From Physcomitrium patens (lineage: Eukaryota; Streptophyta; Bryopsida; Funariales; Funariaceae): a stretch of 64,000 bases of DNA. Made by a program: the position numbers and the translations under genes. The notes beneath the pieces were generated by a model. The model worked only from the letters and a program-made list of their open reading frames with translations, was not told the origin of the DNA and searched no databases. The stretch is taken from positions 5,191,816 to 5,255,815 of the forward strand of contig NC_037262.1 of assembly GCF_000002425.4 (NCBI RefSeq), given 5' to 3'. Of this stretch, positions 13,201 to 25,200 are shown in pieces (the stretch's first letter is position 1; each line of letters opens with the position of its first letter).

Positions 13201-14440
13201 GAATATTATTAAGCAAGATAGTCTTGGCTTCTTTAGATTCTTTAAATCCTTAAAGTTTTTGTAAAAATTAAAGAAATCAAATGAAAATGTTTTGTAAATC
13301 TTTAGGGTTTCTTTGTAATTTACCTCAAGAATTTTTGAGTTTGGTGATAATAAATTTAGAATGACAAATTTTAATCAAAATAATTAATATTTTTTTATTT
13401 ATCTCTAATTAATCAAAGTATGCATTATTTTTTATTTTTTCTTGTTACTAATCTTTAAGTTGATTGAAGAATACTTCAACTTATTTAAGACAAGCTTAAA
13501 GGCCAGTGTTGTAAGGACTTAAGTTGATTGAAGAATACTTCAACTTATTTAAGACAAGTGTAAAGGCCAATGTTGTAAGGACTTAAGTTGATTGAAGAAT
13601 ACTTCAACTTATTTAAGACAAGCTTAAAGGCCAATGTTGTAAGGACTTAAGTTGATTGAAGAATACTTCAACTTATTTAAGACAAGCTTAAAGGCCAATG
13701 TTGTAAGGACTTGTTTAAAGAGAAATCTAATAGAAGATATAATTGAATTTATAGTTGAGTATTAAAAACAAATTTCATCATTGGAGAACTTAAAATTTAT
13801 TTAAATAAAAAATAATCATTTTGAAATTAGAAGGTTTAGATATTAATTATTTGAGTTGAAATTGAAATTCAATAAAGAATTGATTAGAAAGTGCACAGTT
13901 ACATCTATTATAATAATCTTGAATTTAATCAATTTGTAATGAAAAAAAACTAATGTAGACTCTTACTAACTTAAAAAAAATACACCTTCTTCATCTCTTT
14001 TATAATTCTAAGAATAGTTTATAAGATTGATGTATTCAAAGGCATCAATAAAAAAGAAGTGTGATTTGAAATAATTCCAATTATTATTTTTATCCACAAA
14101 AAGAAGTTTTATCTCTTGCATATTCAACCTTATTCTAATCACTATAAATGTAAGTGGTATCGGAAGGTAATAATTTTGTAAGATTTGGACACATCTTACT
14201 ATATTCTTGATACTTACTAGAAGTATATGTTAACAATGTGTACAGATTTGCCAAATATACAATTAATAGTAATCAAAAGAATCTTATTATGTATAAGATC
14301 TAAACAATATTGTCTTATTGAAAAAGAAACAAGTATACAAACTCCACCAACACTTGTATTGTCCAAGTTGTTTACATAGTTAGGTACAACTTTTAATATA
14401 AAAACAAAAAAATCCACACATTTGGCCATAAAATCCATCC
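10266..14440 (-). mobile_element. LINE (L1-type non-LTR retrotransposon), decayed
   Basis: The minus strand carries a broken LINE ORF2. An endonuclease-like piece at 14438-14217 reads GGVCILVSFS then VHIVNIYF. A reverse-transcriptase region runs from about 13200 down to 12477. Its best part, 12746-12477, reads DFFKAYYKVSWEFIFKTL and GMNRAIIKYF, matching the LINE pattern DFxKAYDxVxW. Stop codons interrupt the frame, and the GCPL motif has decayed to GYSL. The YxDD block was not found. The T/CTT-rich tract at 10266-10300 would be the 3' poly(A) tail. No target-site duplication was identified, so both ends are approximate. Stretches from 10300 to 12400 are AT-rich and show no readable domain. 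Confidence 0.7.
13457..13712. repeat. Tandem repeat, 4 x 64 bp, near-identical, palindrome in each unit
   Basis: Units begin at 13457, 13521, 13585 and 13649, each exactly 64 bp, differing at only a few bases (for example AAGCTTAAAGG or AAGTGTAAAGG; CCAG or CCAA). Every unit contains TTGAAGAATACTTCAA, a perfect 6 bp inverted repeat around AATA. The array lies between the endonuclease and reverse-transcriptase parts of the decayed LINE, yet the copies are far better preserved than the element. Confidence 0.95.
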
Positions 14441-15780
14441 CAGATATCGTACTCTAGAGCCACGTAGTTTATGCTCTTGAATGAGAAGCATATTTATTAT
14501 TGCACATAGAAATACAAAAACTTAACATATGAAATGCTTATCGACACACTTAACTTGCTCAAGCCTTTGCTACACTGCAATTCGAAAACCAGAACAATCC
14601 ATGATTGCCCTGGACGAGCTTAAGGTCACAGTTCTGAATTCATGTAAGTTGCTGCAGATGCTAACAATAAGTAACAAAATATGAACTGCGCAAGTGCTGT
14701 GGGGAACTATATCAAAGCCAAAAAATACTTTAGCGCAAAATAACAAAAATCTAAAATAAGACTTGATTGCTAAGTGGAGGAGGTGCAAGTGAAAACAAGA
14801 ACCAATTTGAACTCGTGAGGATAACTCTACTTCCGGTCACGTTGATCAAAATTCCGACACATGAGACTTAACTACACAAAACAATAATGTAAATTATCGT
14901 TATTGAGCAATTATGTCAATCCTACCAAAGGGCTTCAAAGAAATATTTCATTTCAGCTCGTTCAACGCCTTTTTGGCGGCAATATCATCACCATGACAGT
15001 TGTGAAGCGCGAACAAAATACAAAATAATGAAATAATATAAATAAATAAATAATTGCCGGTGCTAGAAATCAAACCTTCACCTTAAAACAAAGTGATTCA
15101 AAATCATGTCAGTAACAGGTTGATTCAATCTTAAGAGGAACTCACAAAGGTCCGAAAACTAATTTGAGAACCGCACCGAACGCAGAACACTCAAACCACT
15201 GACGACAGCACGCCCTGAATTAGCTATGGCCATGGCCAAGTTCTAGTGGTATTCTCATACTCCAAATCTATTGATTCCTTGAGCTCCACTAGACCTTCGA
15301 AAAACCATCAAATACATTTCACTACATACGAAAGCGGAAAAAAAAAAAAAAAACAAACAAACAAACAAACAAAACAAAACAAAACAACAAACACACATAC
15401 ACACACAGCAATTGGATCGATACGGAAGCAGAAAACAACGCCAAGCAAAAGTTGCCGTGATGGAAAATGACCACAACGCAAACGAGAACGCTCGAGCGGG
15501 AGCGTCAATGGCAGCAGCAGCAGCACGGCGTGGCCTGATGACAGCAAAAGACCTCTCTCTCTCTCTCGGGTTTCAAATCCCAATTCAGAGGCGAAACCCT
15601 TTTCTTCAAAGAAACCCTTAGTCCACATTTGGCAGGGCTGCTTAGAGGTCCTCTTTATCCCCACCCATCCCACTTGTAAGTGCCACGCTAACTTGGATTT
15701 TGCGCCGGAGCACACCTACTTGGCCCGTTTTGTTTTGCAGTGGTTTACATCCGTTTGCAATTGATGCAAGTCTAAATACC
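14441..15780. other. Moderate-GC segment without an assignable gene
   Basis: It is less AT-rich than its flanks and resembles gene-proximal DNA. On the minus strand a frame at about 15015-14948 ends with GDDIAAKKALNELK and a stop, like a last exon. A minus ATG near 15232 opens a short Ala/Arg/Ser-rich frame, like a targeting peptide. The two could not be joined by good splice sites. On the plus strand, 15412-15621 encodes a low-complexity 69-residue frame. Poly-A and CAAA/ACAC runs occur at 15340-15410. A small minus-strand gene is possible but unproven. Confidence 0.25.
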
Positions 15781-16122
15781 ACTTACAATGGGGTAAAATC
15801 ACGGTTTCCCTCTTATTACGAAAATAAATAAAATATTAATAGTAATGAACATAATAGTATTAATTATGTTTTTGAATAAATATATAAACACACATATAAT
15901 TATATACTCATTTGTTTTTATATAAACTTTAAAACTTCTATTGTTACTTGTGTAAATTTTTAAAAATGAAAGAATTTACATATTTACTAATATTTTACTT
16001 TGGATTCCACTTATTATAATTAAATTTTTGTTGGAATGATTAGCCTATCAATTGAAATTTTAGTGCTTTTACAATGATAATAGCAATAACATATAATAGC
16101 AATAAAAAATAATTTAAGTTGC

Positions 16123-16164
<42 letters not shown>

Positions 16165-18235
16165 TATTTTTAAATATCATACCTTTGATTATGTTATTGG
16201 AAAAACTATTAACTTTTAAAACACTAATATTGCAATCTTTTTTGTCAGATTTAATTAGTTGTTCGGCCTTTAAATTGTATATTTCATCATTTTTTATAAT
16301 GAAGTATATAAAAAATATCTATAGAAAATTTATATATGTTGATAGTATACAATAAAAAAAAGATAAATAGGATTATGTTTATTGTAAGCATAAGTGTCAA
16401 AATAAAGTTTTATTTATCAATGACCTCAACACTAATATAAAATTTACATTAATTAATTAACTCTCAATTATTTTTAAAAAGTGAAATTTAATTATTTTCA
16501 GAATAATTAATAATTTATTAAATATCTTCTTAACTATTTTCATGTACATATATATATACATAGAGAGAGAGAGAGATATGTGTCCTTTTAAACAATAGTT
16601 ATTGTATGGGTATGGCTTATAATTTAGCAACATATAATTATTTAGGAAGAAATATTGATTTGAGCATATAGAGCTTGTTTTTGAGATTTGTTAATAGTTA
16701 CAAAATATAATATCTTTTTTTTTACAGATTAATTGTTTCTAAAAAAAGAAAACAGATATTAATGCCTTAATCCAGATACTGATTTAGATAAGGATCCTAA
16801 TTTCATAGATTAGATTCTCATTTTTTTAATTTTAATTTTTACCCTTAATAAAATACATCAGCTTTGTTTTGAAATATCTCACACTATATTTATATCCATC
16901 ATTACATGTAATTTTGGCACCAACAGCCGAACTACGGTAATTCTATAAGCAATTTAAATGATATTATTATTATTATTATTATTATTATTTTCTCATTATG
17001 ATTGTATTCTAAATAAGCAGCAATTTAAATTGCTTGTAGAATCAGTGTGTATTGATCTAAAAATTGATGATTCTTTTTGTATCCATGGAATATTGTAGAG
17101 GTGTCAAGTGATAAAATCTCCTCTTTAGAAGAACAAGTATTTAAGCATGTGGCACCTGTAGATGGGTGATTAAATTGTGGCAATTGAACTTTAGATTTTA
17201 AGCTCTTCTTTGTTGTGAAGGATCTCTTCGGTATTGCTGTTCATGCTAAAATTTCTAAGAATGGAGTAAAACTTCATTGGAACTATTTATTAAACATGTA
17301 ATAAGTACTCAACATCTACTCTCTTAAAACATTTATGCTTGTTTGGTTTCTTAAGAAATTATATCTCTTTACTTAAAAGACTTTTTTGAAAAAAATCCAA
17401 TTGTCTATGCCATATACAAATTTACAAATACAAGAGTACTGCAAGTTATATCTTGTGTTTACTGTAACTTTAATATCAATCATGTATAATTCATATCTTG
17501 AGATGTTTTAACCTTAAAAATTCTCTAAACAATTTATGATCATTGAAACATCATGTGTGTTTCTTGTGCACATATTTGCAACACAAGTCTATTTGTGTAA
17601 ATCTCCTCAAAATACAATACATATGTGTATATATATATATATATATATGTGATGATGATGATGACATTGTTTGCCCTTCTACACATTTCTTTATAACTCT
17701 TCTTCATCAAAGCAAATATTTCTTTCTTTCTTTCTTTCTTTCTTTCTTTATTTTTTTGTAATAATTCAGAAGATTTATAGATGGATGAGTAGGTGCTTAA
17801 ATATAAACATAAATAGATATTTGGCTCTTTAGATAAACCAAAAAAAAAAAACACAAACAAACAATATTACTTTTAATATACAAATGTACATTTTAAAGTA
17901 GACAATTAGATTTTTTAACAAAATACTTATGGCATGGTAGTTCTAGATCCAATAATATGGTATCAACAATATTATTAAAAGTTTATATCATAGTGATTGA
18001 AATTTAAAGCCAATTATTTTTTTTTTTTTAATGTTTAATATAAAACTTTTAGATAAAAGAATAATTTTAGATACTACTAAGTTTCATGCATATTACAAAA
18101 AAAAAAAAAAAACAAAACAAAACAAAACAAAAAAAGAATACATACATACATACATACATACATACATGCACACACACACACACACACACTTGTATATAGA
18201 ATATTTTTAAAACTATTTACAAAACTTCAAAAAAC
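15781..18235. other. AT-rich desert with microsatellites
   Basis: No coding frame is supported. It holds simple repeats: (TA)n at about 16125-16162, (ATT)n at about 16966-16989, (TA)n then (GAT)n at 17630-17663, (TTTC)n at 17719-17749, (CATA)n then (CA)n at 18141-18189, and several poly-A/T tracts. ORFs called here are translations of these repeats. Confidence 0.7.
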
Positions 18236-19429
18236 CAAATTTGCAAAATAGAAACAAAAGGCACACATCCCACCGTAGAGCGTGCCTAATATGGAAATTG
18301 TAGAAATTGATACTCGTGAACACTGAATCTATCCCAAACCCCAAAATCCAAACAACTTCGAAATTATCCAAAACTTCATCATCTTTGTGTTGAGCGGGTG
18401 GTTATAGAAAATTTGGGATCGAGGGTCCATGACAATGAGTCGGATGAATGAAAACATGAGACCAATGGAAGATCACCATGGATGAATGTATCGAATGAAC
18501 GCAACCGATAAAGGCCAGGACGAATGAAGCAGAAGCAGTGGGGGGGGAGTGAGTGGGTGATGTGGAGCTCCTGACTAGCTGACAACGCATGTGGGGGCAA
18601 TGAAGACGCCGGGGGACGTGACCTAAGCCCAGCTGCCAACTGGGATCCAGAGAGAGGTTCGGGGACAGGGTCTTCTCTCTCCCCTGCAACAAGAGAGAGA
18701 GCAAAACTTTCTATTCTGCCCGACCCCGCGGGCACCTGGAAAGTCATGGACTTATCGTCACAGGTCCTCCACCGTTATCAAATCCCGCGTAGACTTTTCT
18801 TAACCCGTTATCGTGGATGAATACCATCCCCAAGGATGGCGGCAGATGACGGGGTCCATGGATGGGATGCGATGACGCTTAGGCATGCATGGACATGGTG
18901 GCATGGGGTCATTCAAGGCGGGGGGAGGAGTAAGAAGCGGCGCGGGAGGCGGGCGGAGTCAATTCCTGTGTGCACCAATTCATTCATCCCCCCCCCCCCC
19001 TGCGCGGCATCGGACGCTGCTCATTCATATTGCTCTCTCGAATCTGCTGGCGCCGGGCCTTTTTTGCGTTGTAGCCCTTCCGCCGTGTTGCACCGGGTGC
19101 CTCGGCCGCCTTGCCACGGAAAGCTAGCGGTTCCGTTCCATCACTCACCCCACTTGTTGCGGCCCTCGAGCGTGATCCACGTCCGCTCGAATTCTTGATT
19201 TGGAGTGTGATGCTTCCTTTGCTTCTGTCTGGATGCAGCGTCCCTGTAGTTGAGCTGTCGGTGAGGGCAACGTAACTGTTGTGTTTGGTTCCGGATGCGG
19301 TGAAGGTCACTGGCAGGAGTCAAAGGAGGGGGAGGGGAAGTTTAAATGGTTGTGCACATGAGGGGAATTGTGTCAACAGTGCCAATATACTCTGGCGGTA
19401 GAACCGTTGTGTAGAGGATTTTAGGGGTC

Positions 19430-19468
<39 letters not shown>

Positions 19469-19793
19469 AGGGGAGTGGCAGCTGCCGGTTGAGAGTGAAG
19501 GTAGGTGAGTGATCTCCCAGGTTATAACGAAGCGGATATTTAGATATCAATTTGTTGATTCGGTTGTTGGAGAAGATTGCGAGGGGAGAATGGTTTTGGA
19601 CTCTATCCTAGAAGACTTGAAGGATTTACGCCAAGGAATGGGATTTTGTGAGCTCGCTGAGTAATCTCGTGCAATTGCATTCTCGGATGGTGATGGATCA
19701 ATGCTTAATCTTGAGTGCTTCAAACGGTCAAATGACCTGAGGGGTGAACGGAATGCGCTAGCTAGCTCTAGCGTCATAGGAGTGAATATAGAT
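18236..19793. promoter_or_regulatory. Upstream region and probable 5' UTR of the importin-13-like gene
   Basis: A GC-richer segment upstream of the importin start. A tract of 10 C then 29 T (19428-19466) is directly followed by GCAG (19467-19470), the form of a polypyrimidine tract plus 3' splice acceptor, so I infer a 5' UTR intron ending at 19470. An in-frame ATG at 19701 lies 31 codons ahead of the chosen start. ORFs on either strand at 18380-19320 look like shadows; none resembles a family. The promoter itself was not identified. Confidence 0.35.
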
Positions 19794-22182
19794 ATGGAAT
19801 CATTACAGGTACAAGTGGCTCAGGCCGTTCACATACTGAATCACGACACACAATCAGTCAATCGTGTTGCTGCAAATCAATGGCTGGTGCAATTTCAGAA
19901 CACGGATGCTGCTTGGGAAGTGGCTACTACGATTTTGGCCATGGATTCGTCTCCAACGATTGATTTTGAGGTCGAGCTCTTTGCTGGCCAAGTCCTCAAA
20001 CGAAAGGTTTGTATCACTTTCTTTCTCTTCTACCCTATTCTGCTCAATCTAAAATATGTTACTCAATGCATACATAGCATTTTGTGAGTTTGAACTGTGT
20101 GGGATGCACCCGTGCCACCATGTTCTTTTCTTTCTGTTAATGCCGATCTTGAGCAAAAAATGTGTTTCAGTTTTGTTGCATTCGACAAAGTGGACTTATT
20201 TAGGTCAGCATTTGGGAGACGGTTTAGGGACTCTAGCAAAGCGCATTCATATATTCTATTATGCTCACTATTTTAATAATGAGCACGGATTGGAGGCATG
20301 TCTACGCCCAACTTAATTTTTGCGCTCTCTATGGTTGATGATCAAGCAGGGCTGTTATTTTTCAATATTTGCCCTCTGTCCTTGTTGCGGAGTAGGCATT
20401 GATCTTAGAGTTTTATACTTCGGAGTTCATTAATACTCTGGAGATATTTGATAGCTGTTACAGATTTATAGCTTGAGAATTAGTCTGAACTACTGCGATA
20501 TACTTACCATGGCTTCTTGCACTTGCCATCAATTCATATTTCTCACAGATACAGTGCGATTTTGGAAATCTATCTCGAGAAGGGCGGGCTGCTTTGCAAA
20601 ACGCATTGCTCGTATCTGCCAAGAAGTTTAGTAATGGGCCTTCTCAGGTGTATGTCTTTTGCCTTCCACAATTAAATAAGTCAAGAGATGAATCATTTGT
20701 GCTTTAGGACATGTATTACCAGCAGTTCTTTTATCTTCCAAGCCCGTGTGTCTATGCACAATAGAAGGTGATAAGTTTCAGTGAGGTACATTTTGTTGTC
20801 TTACAAGTGAATCGTCATCCTGCTTTCCTGCTTGCTGCTTACTTGGGTTTATCGAGGACAGCAAGACAGCACTCTATAAGACAGCTGGACAGGGATGAAA
20901 GACTTCAATTCGTTGTTGTTGTGGGCAGCTTTTGACCCAGATATGTGTCGCCCTATCAGCCCTAGTGTTACGTGCAACTGAGGCGAGGAAGCCAGTTGAA
21001 CAATTATTTGCAAGCCTGAACGAGCTGCAGGGTCAAGGCACTGGTAGCAATGCAGTGTTGGAGCTTCTCACAGTCCTACCTGAGGAGGCTCTCGAGGATC
21101 AATCCTTGCTTTCCAGTGTTGATCCTGGTAGAAGGACGCAGTTTTCTAGAGAAGTAAGTATACCTGAATTACTAATCCGTCCATTGTCTGAAATAGGTTT
21201 TTGATGGAGTTTATGATTGACAAGGCGTGTTCTCTCTGATGCTGACAGTAAGCATTTTCAGGATTGGAATAGTTTTCATATGCTATCTCTCACTGGGTTT
21301 TTCTTGGTTGTTTTTGTGGGCCCTTACTATGACTCACAGTGATTTGTCGATCGTTATTTCCATGTTGACATGTTACTACGCTTTGATTCTGTCTAAGCTC
21401 ATGAGAAGGTTAAGTAAATTGCAGGGTTATTACTTTTCAATTATCTTACTTCCCCATTTTGTATATGTTCTGGCAGATTCTTTCTCACACAGGTGCGGTG
21501 CTTGAGTTTCTTCTTCAGCAAAGCGCCAATGAAGGCTTAGATAAGCACAATAGGCGGTCTAAGGTCCTTCGTTGCCTTCTTAGCTGGGTACGAGAGTTTC
21601 TTCTTTCTAAAGAAACCGACAACTAACATTTTGGCTTAGTTGGACCAAAGCCGCCTACACTTCTTCGCTCGCGTAAATTTTTCTAGTATCATCCTCATCT
21701 TAGCTTGGGATCTTGAATAATTTTTCGAGTCTTTTAGCCAACAATCGTGCGCTTGACAAGTATATTGGGACGAATTTTTTTTGATTGAAATTTTGTTCAT
21801 GGGTACATTTTCTATTATACAGGTGCGTCTTGGATGCTTCTTGGAAATTCCTCAAAGCGCTATACCTAGTCATCCACTCTTGGGGTTTGTGTACGGTTCC
21901 TTGCAGGTAGCGGCTGCTTCGCATATTTTCCTCTAGATTTTTCTACGATATTCCAACTTTGAACCTGCTGAATTTGATCATAGAAGGAATCATGGCTGTT
22001 TATAATAACGCAGAAGTTGTGTATTTGTGCAAGCTTAGATATCCAATCTGTAGAGTAGTGTATTTCATATAATTAAGCATAGTATGTCCTTGCAAGTTTT
22101 ATAAATATTGGATATTGTTCAGGACCCAAGCTCGTTTGAATTGGCAGTGGAGGTGCTTACAGAACTTGTCAGTCGTCATGAG

Positions 22183-22217
<35 letters not shown>

Positions 22218-25200
22218 CTGTTAATGGTGATGCTTAGTTTTAGACGATTTCATCAGTGGTGAAACACTATTCAGTATCCACTTATACTAAGGTCCTCTAC
22301 ATTCTTGAGGTTTATAAGGCTTTGGTCATATTTTCGTTTGTGCTCTAATAGATAGACTGCCAGTAAGTCCTTTCCTCCTGACCTGTGCAGGGTTTACCTC
22401 AAGTATTGCTTCCGCGGATGCTTGATGTGAAGGATGTGCTTTTAATGCCAGCCCTGGCTGCGCGTGAAGAAAATGTTGTTAGTGGTTTGGCTAATCTTAT
22501 GGCAGAGCTGGGCCAGGCGGTACAGAATCGTGCATCGCCTTTTCTCTCTGTCCATCAATGTATCTTAACCTCCTTGAGTATCAATTATTGTACTAGTCGT
22601 GTAAGATGGATATGTATACAAATATTAGAGATGCCTCTGTGTGCTACAAATCATGGATTCAAATGCTGAACAATCAATTTTTTCACTGAGAAAGTCATGG
22701 AAGCTGTCACCTTGTCAAGTGTTACTGTCGCGCAGCCCAGTCAGCGTTAATGAATTTGTTTGCAGGCTCCAGCATTGATTGCGCAAGGGAGCAGAGAAGC
22801 TTTGGATTTGGCTGATTCTCTTTTGCGGTGTGTTAGTTATCTAAATCATTTCCTATTTCTCTTTTTGTGCTGAGATTGTTTTGGGGCTAGCGTCATTGCA
22901 TGAATGCTCAGCTTTTGCCGAATTTTTTTGCCATAGAATTCAGCAACTTCATTATTTTTTACATGCCGAATAACTGCGTTACAATTGATGTCACCATGAA
23001 CGACTTGGGTATGCTTGCAGACTCGTTGTACTTTCCTTGTGGTGTTGTTCGTTGATCTGACATTTCTGTGCATCTAGATGTGTCTCATTTCCAAGTTGTG
23101 ACTGGGAGATTGCGGAATCTACTCTTCAGTTTTGGTAAATTAACTTTTTTTTCGCTCCTATTATGTTTTTATTCTACTACTAAACATTTTTATGTCTTAG
23201 ACCGATTTTATATTCGGAGAGAATGCATCAACGCTTTTGCTCAAGCGTAAGTCTTTTACTGTGGACGGGCGTCAATGAATGCTGAACTATTTTTTGAAAC
23301 TTGTTTTACGATTTCTGATACTGGTATGGGGCACTTTGAATTGTGAAGGTGCGCACTTGCTGAATTTTTGCTCTCCTCTGCGGATACTACCGCAGCGGTC
23401 CAAATGTTTACACCTGTGTACAGTGCCCTTCTCGAGGCCCTGATTGCAAGGGCTCAGGTGAGTAGATAAGTGTATAAAGTTGGTATTGGTATGAATTCAT
23501 GAGAAGTATCTGGTTTAATCCTATGAAGCGTTCAAGAAAGTTTTAGTGCCCGCAAACATCGAGTTCCTTAGATCCAGCTTTTAGCGATTGAAAATGATTT
23601 ATTCGATACATTTAAGATGTATTTTTTGGTTCTATAGGTGCCAGATCAGCTCGGAGAGGGTGGTTATGCTGAAGATGACCTTGATCGTGCTAGTGGACTT
23701 CCTGATGGTCTTGCTCTATTTCGAAAGAATCTAGACGAACCCCTTGTTGATATTTGCCGCTTATTGGGGCCAAATCAATTCCTTGCATTGGTGTGAATCG
23801 AATTCCCCCTGCTTTTCAATATCTGGTGTGTTGTAACAATTCATTGAATCTGAGTTTGGGATGTGTGAAGTGATGTATTTCCCTTCACGTTAACGGTCGT
23901 TAGCCCGTTTCCTTCAAGAACTGAATGTGAAGTCTTTTGTAGTTTCTTTGATTAGTAGGGCGTAGCTGCTTTGAACAGTTATTAATTCTATATTCGTTTT
24001 TGTAGAGGTCCATGGAGGCTAACGAAGTCTGTCGTATTTATGTACCCTCCTTATATGTGTCGACTTTGGTTGCTGAATTTTTTCTGTGAGGAATTCCTGG
24101 GAATATTTTGACTGTGGAAGTTGGTCCTGTGCTTGCAGTTACTTAGTGGAGCTGAGACATGGTCTCAATTTGAGACTTCAACACCTTGGCGATCAGTGGA
24201 AGCACGCCTCTTTGCATTACACATGGTCCACCACCGACAACCACCTGGTTTTGGATTTAAGGGCCAAATATTATCTTTGGCATATTTTGATGCATTAGAA
24301 GGTGAACCCTGTCTTGTTTTGATATCTTCCTTGATGTGGTTGCTGCATGACACTTTTTCTGTCACTGTTGTACAGGCATCAGAGGTGGTGTTGTCAGAAG
24401 GACAACTTTCGGACATCAGGCCTGTAATGCACCTAATTATTGTTCTTCAGTCCAGGTCTTCCCAGATTGATCCAAACTTGTTGCACTTGGTACTTTCTTT
24501 TAAACCATTTTGAGATTTTTTTAAACAAATTAAACTTGTTTAGGCTTAGAATTTTAGATGATGGATGCATGCCTGTTATTTCCATAAATGTATGTGGTCA
24601 GATTCTCTACTGTGTATCTGGATAAGTTTAATGCACTCGAAGCCCTTGTATTACTTTATTTTGATATGAAAATATTTCTTGATTGTTTTCTTATCAAGCG
24701 AATGTTTTCTTTGTTCTCCCTTTATGTTTGAGCTTTTGTGAGTTCTGCGGAGTTTGGACGATCGGCTGTTTATTTTTGAAAAGCTCAATTGCTGAGTTGT
24801 ACAACCCTTTGGTTTGATGTCGTTCAGGTCCAAAAGTCAGCTGCCGAAGTTGTTGGATCGTATTCTGGGTGGTTACAAAGCTTTCCTACTGTTGTCACGC
24901 CTCTATTGTAAGTAATATAGCACAAATCATTGTATGTTTTGAATTGTTGTTTTCCTTTCAATCTTGTCTTCATTATGAAAAGCAACATGTAGCCCTGGGC
25001 AGTGCTCATTGATTTTGACATGGTCTAACTCTCAGCAAATAAAGTCATTGTGCTGCAGCTGAAGTCTGGTATAGTTTCATAGGCACTTGTAATTTTTCTT
25101 TGATAATAAGGGTTGTTAATCTAATAGCAGTGGTTTTCGTGTTGTATAAGTATTCCACCACATGCAGTCCCTTTTTGACAGGTGTGTGTGCACTATGTGC

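Noticed and set aside
13457-13712. CRISPR-like array
   Set aside because: The units are contiguous tandem copies with no unique spacers, in eukaryotic DNA.
17540-17860. ORFs on both strands over (TA)n, (GAT)n and (TTTC)n repeats
   Set aside because: They are translations of microsatellites.
18379-18747. Overlapping minus-strand ORFs of about 100-120 codons
   Set aside because: The frames are Ser/Pro/His-rich, without family resemblance, and GC-rich DNA has few stops by chance.
23201-23246. Extra exon of the importin gene (frame [15 protein letters not shown]) with good splice sites
   Set aside because: Its phase fits the next exon but not the previous one (joining gives TGA). Direct joining of 23134 to 23349 gives the family sequence QFWCALAEF.
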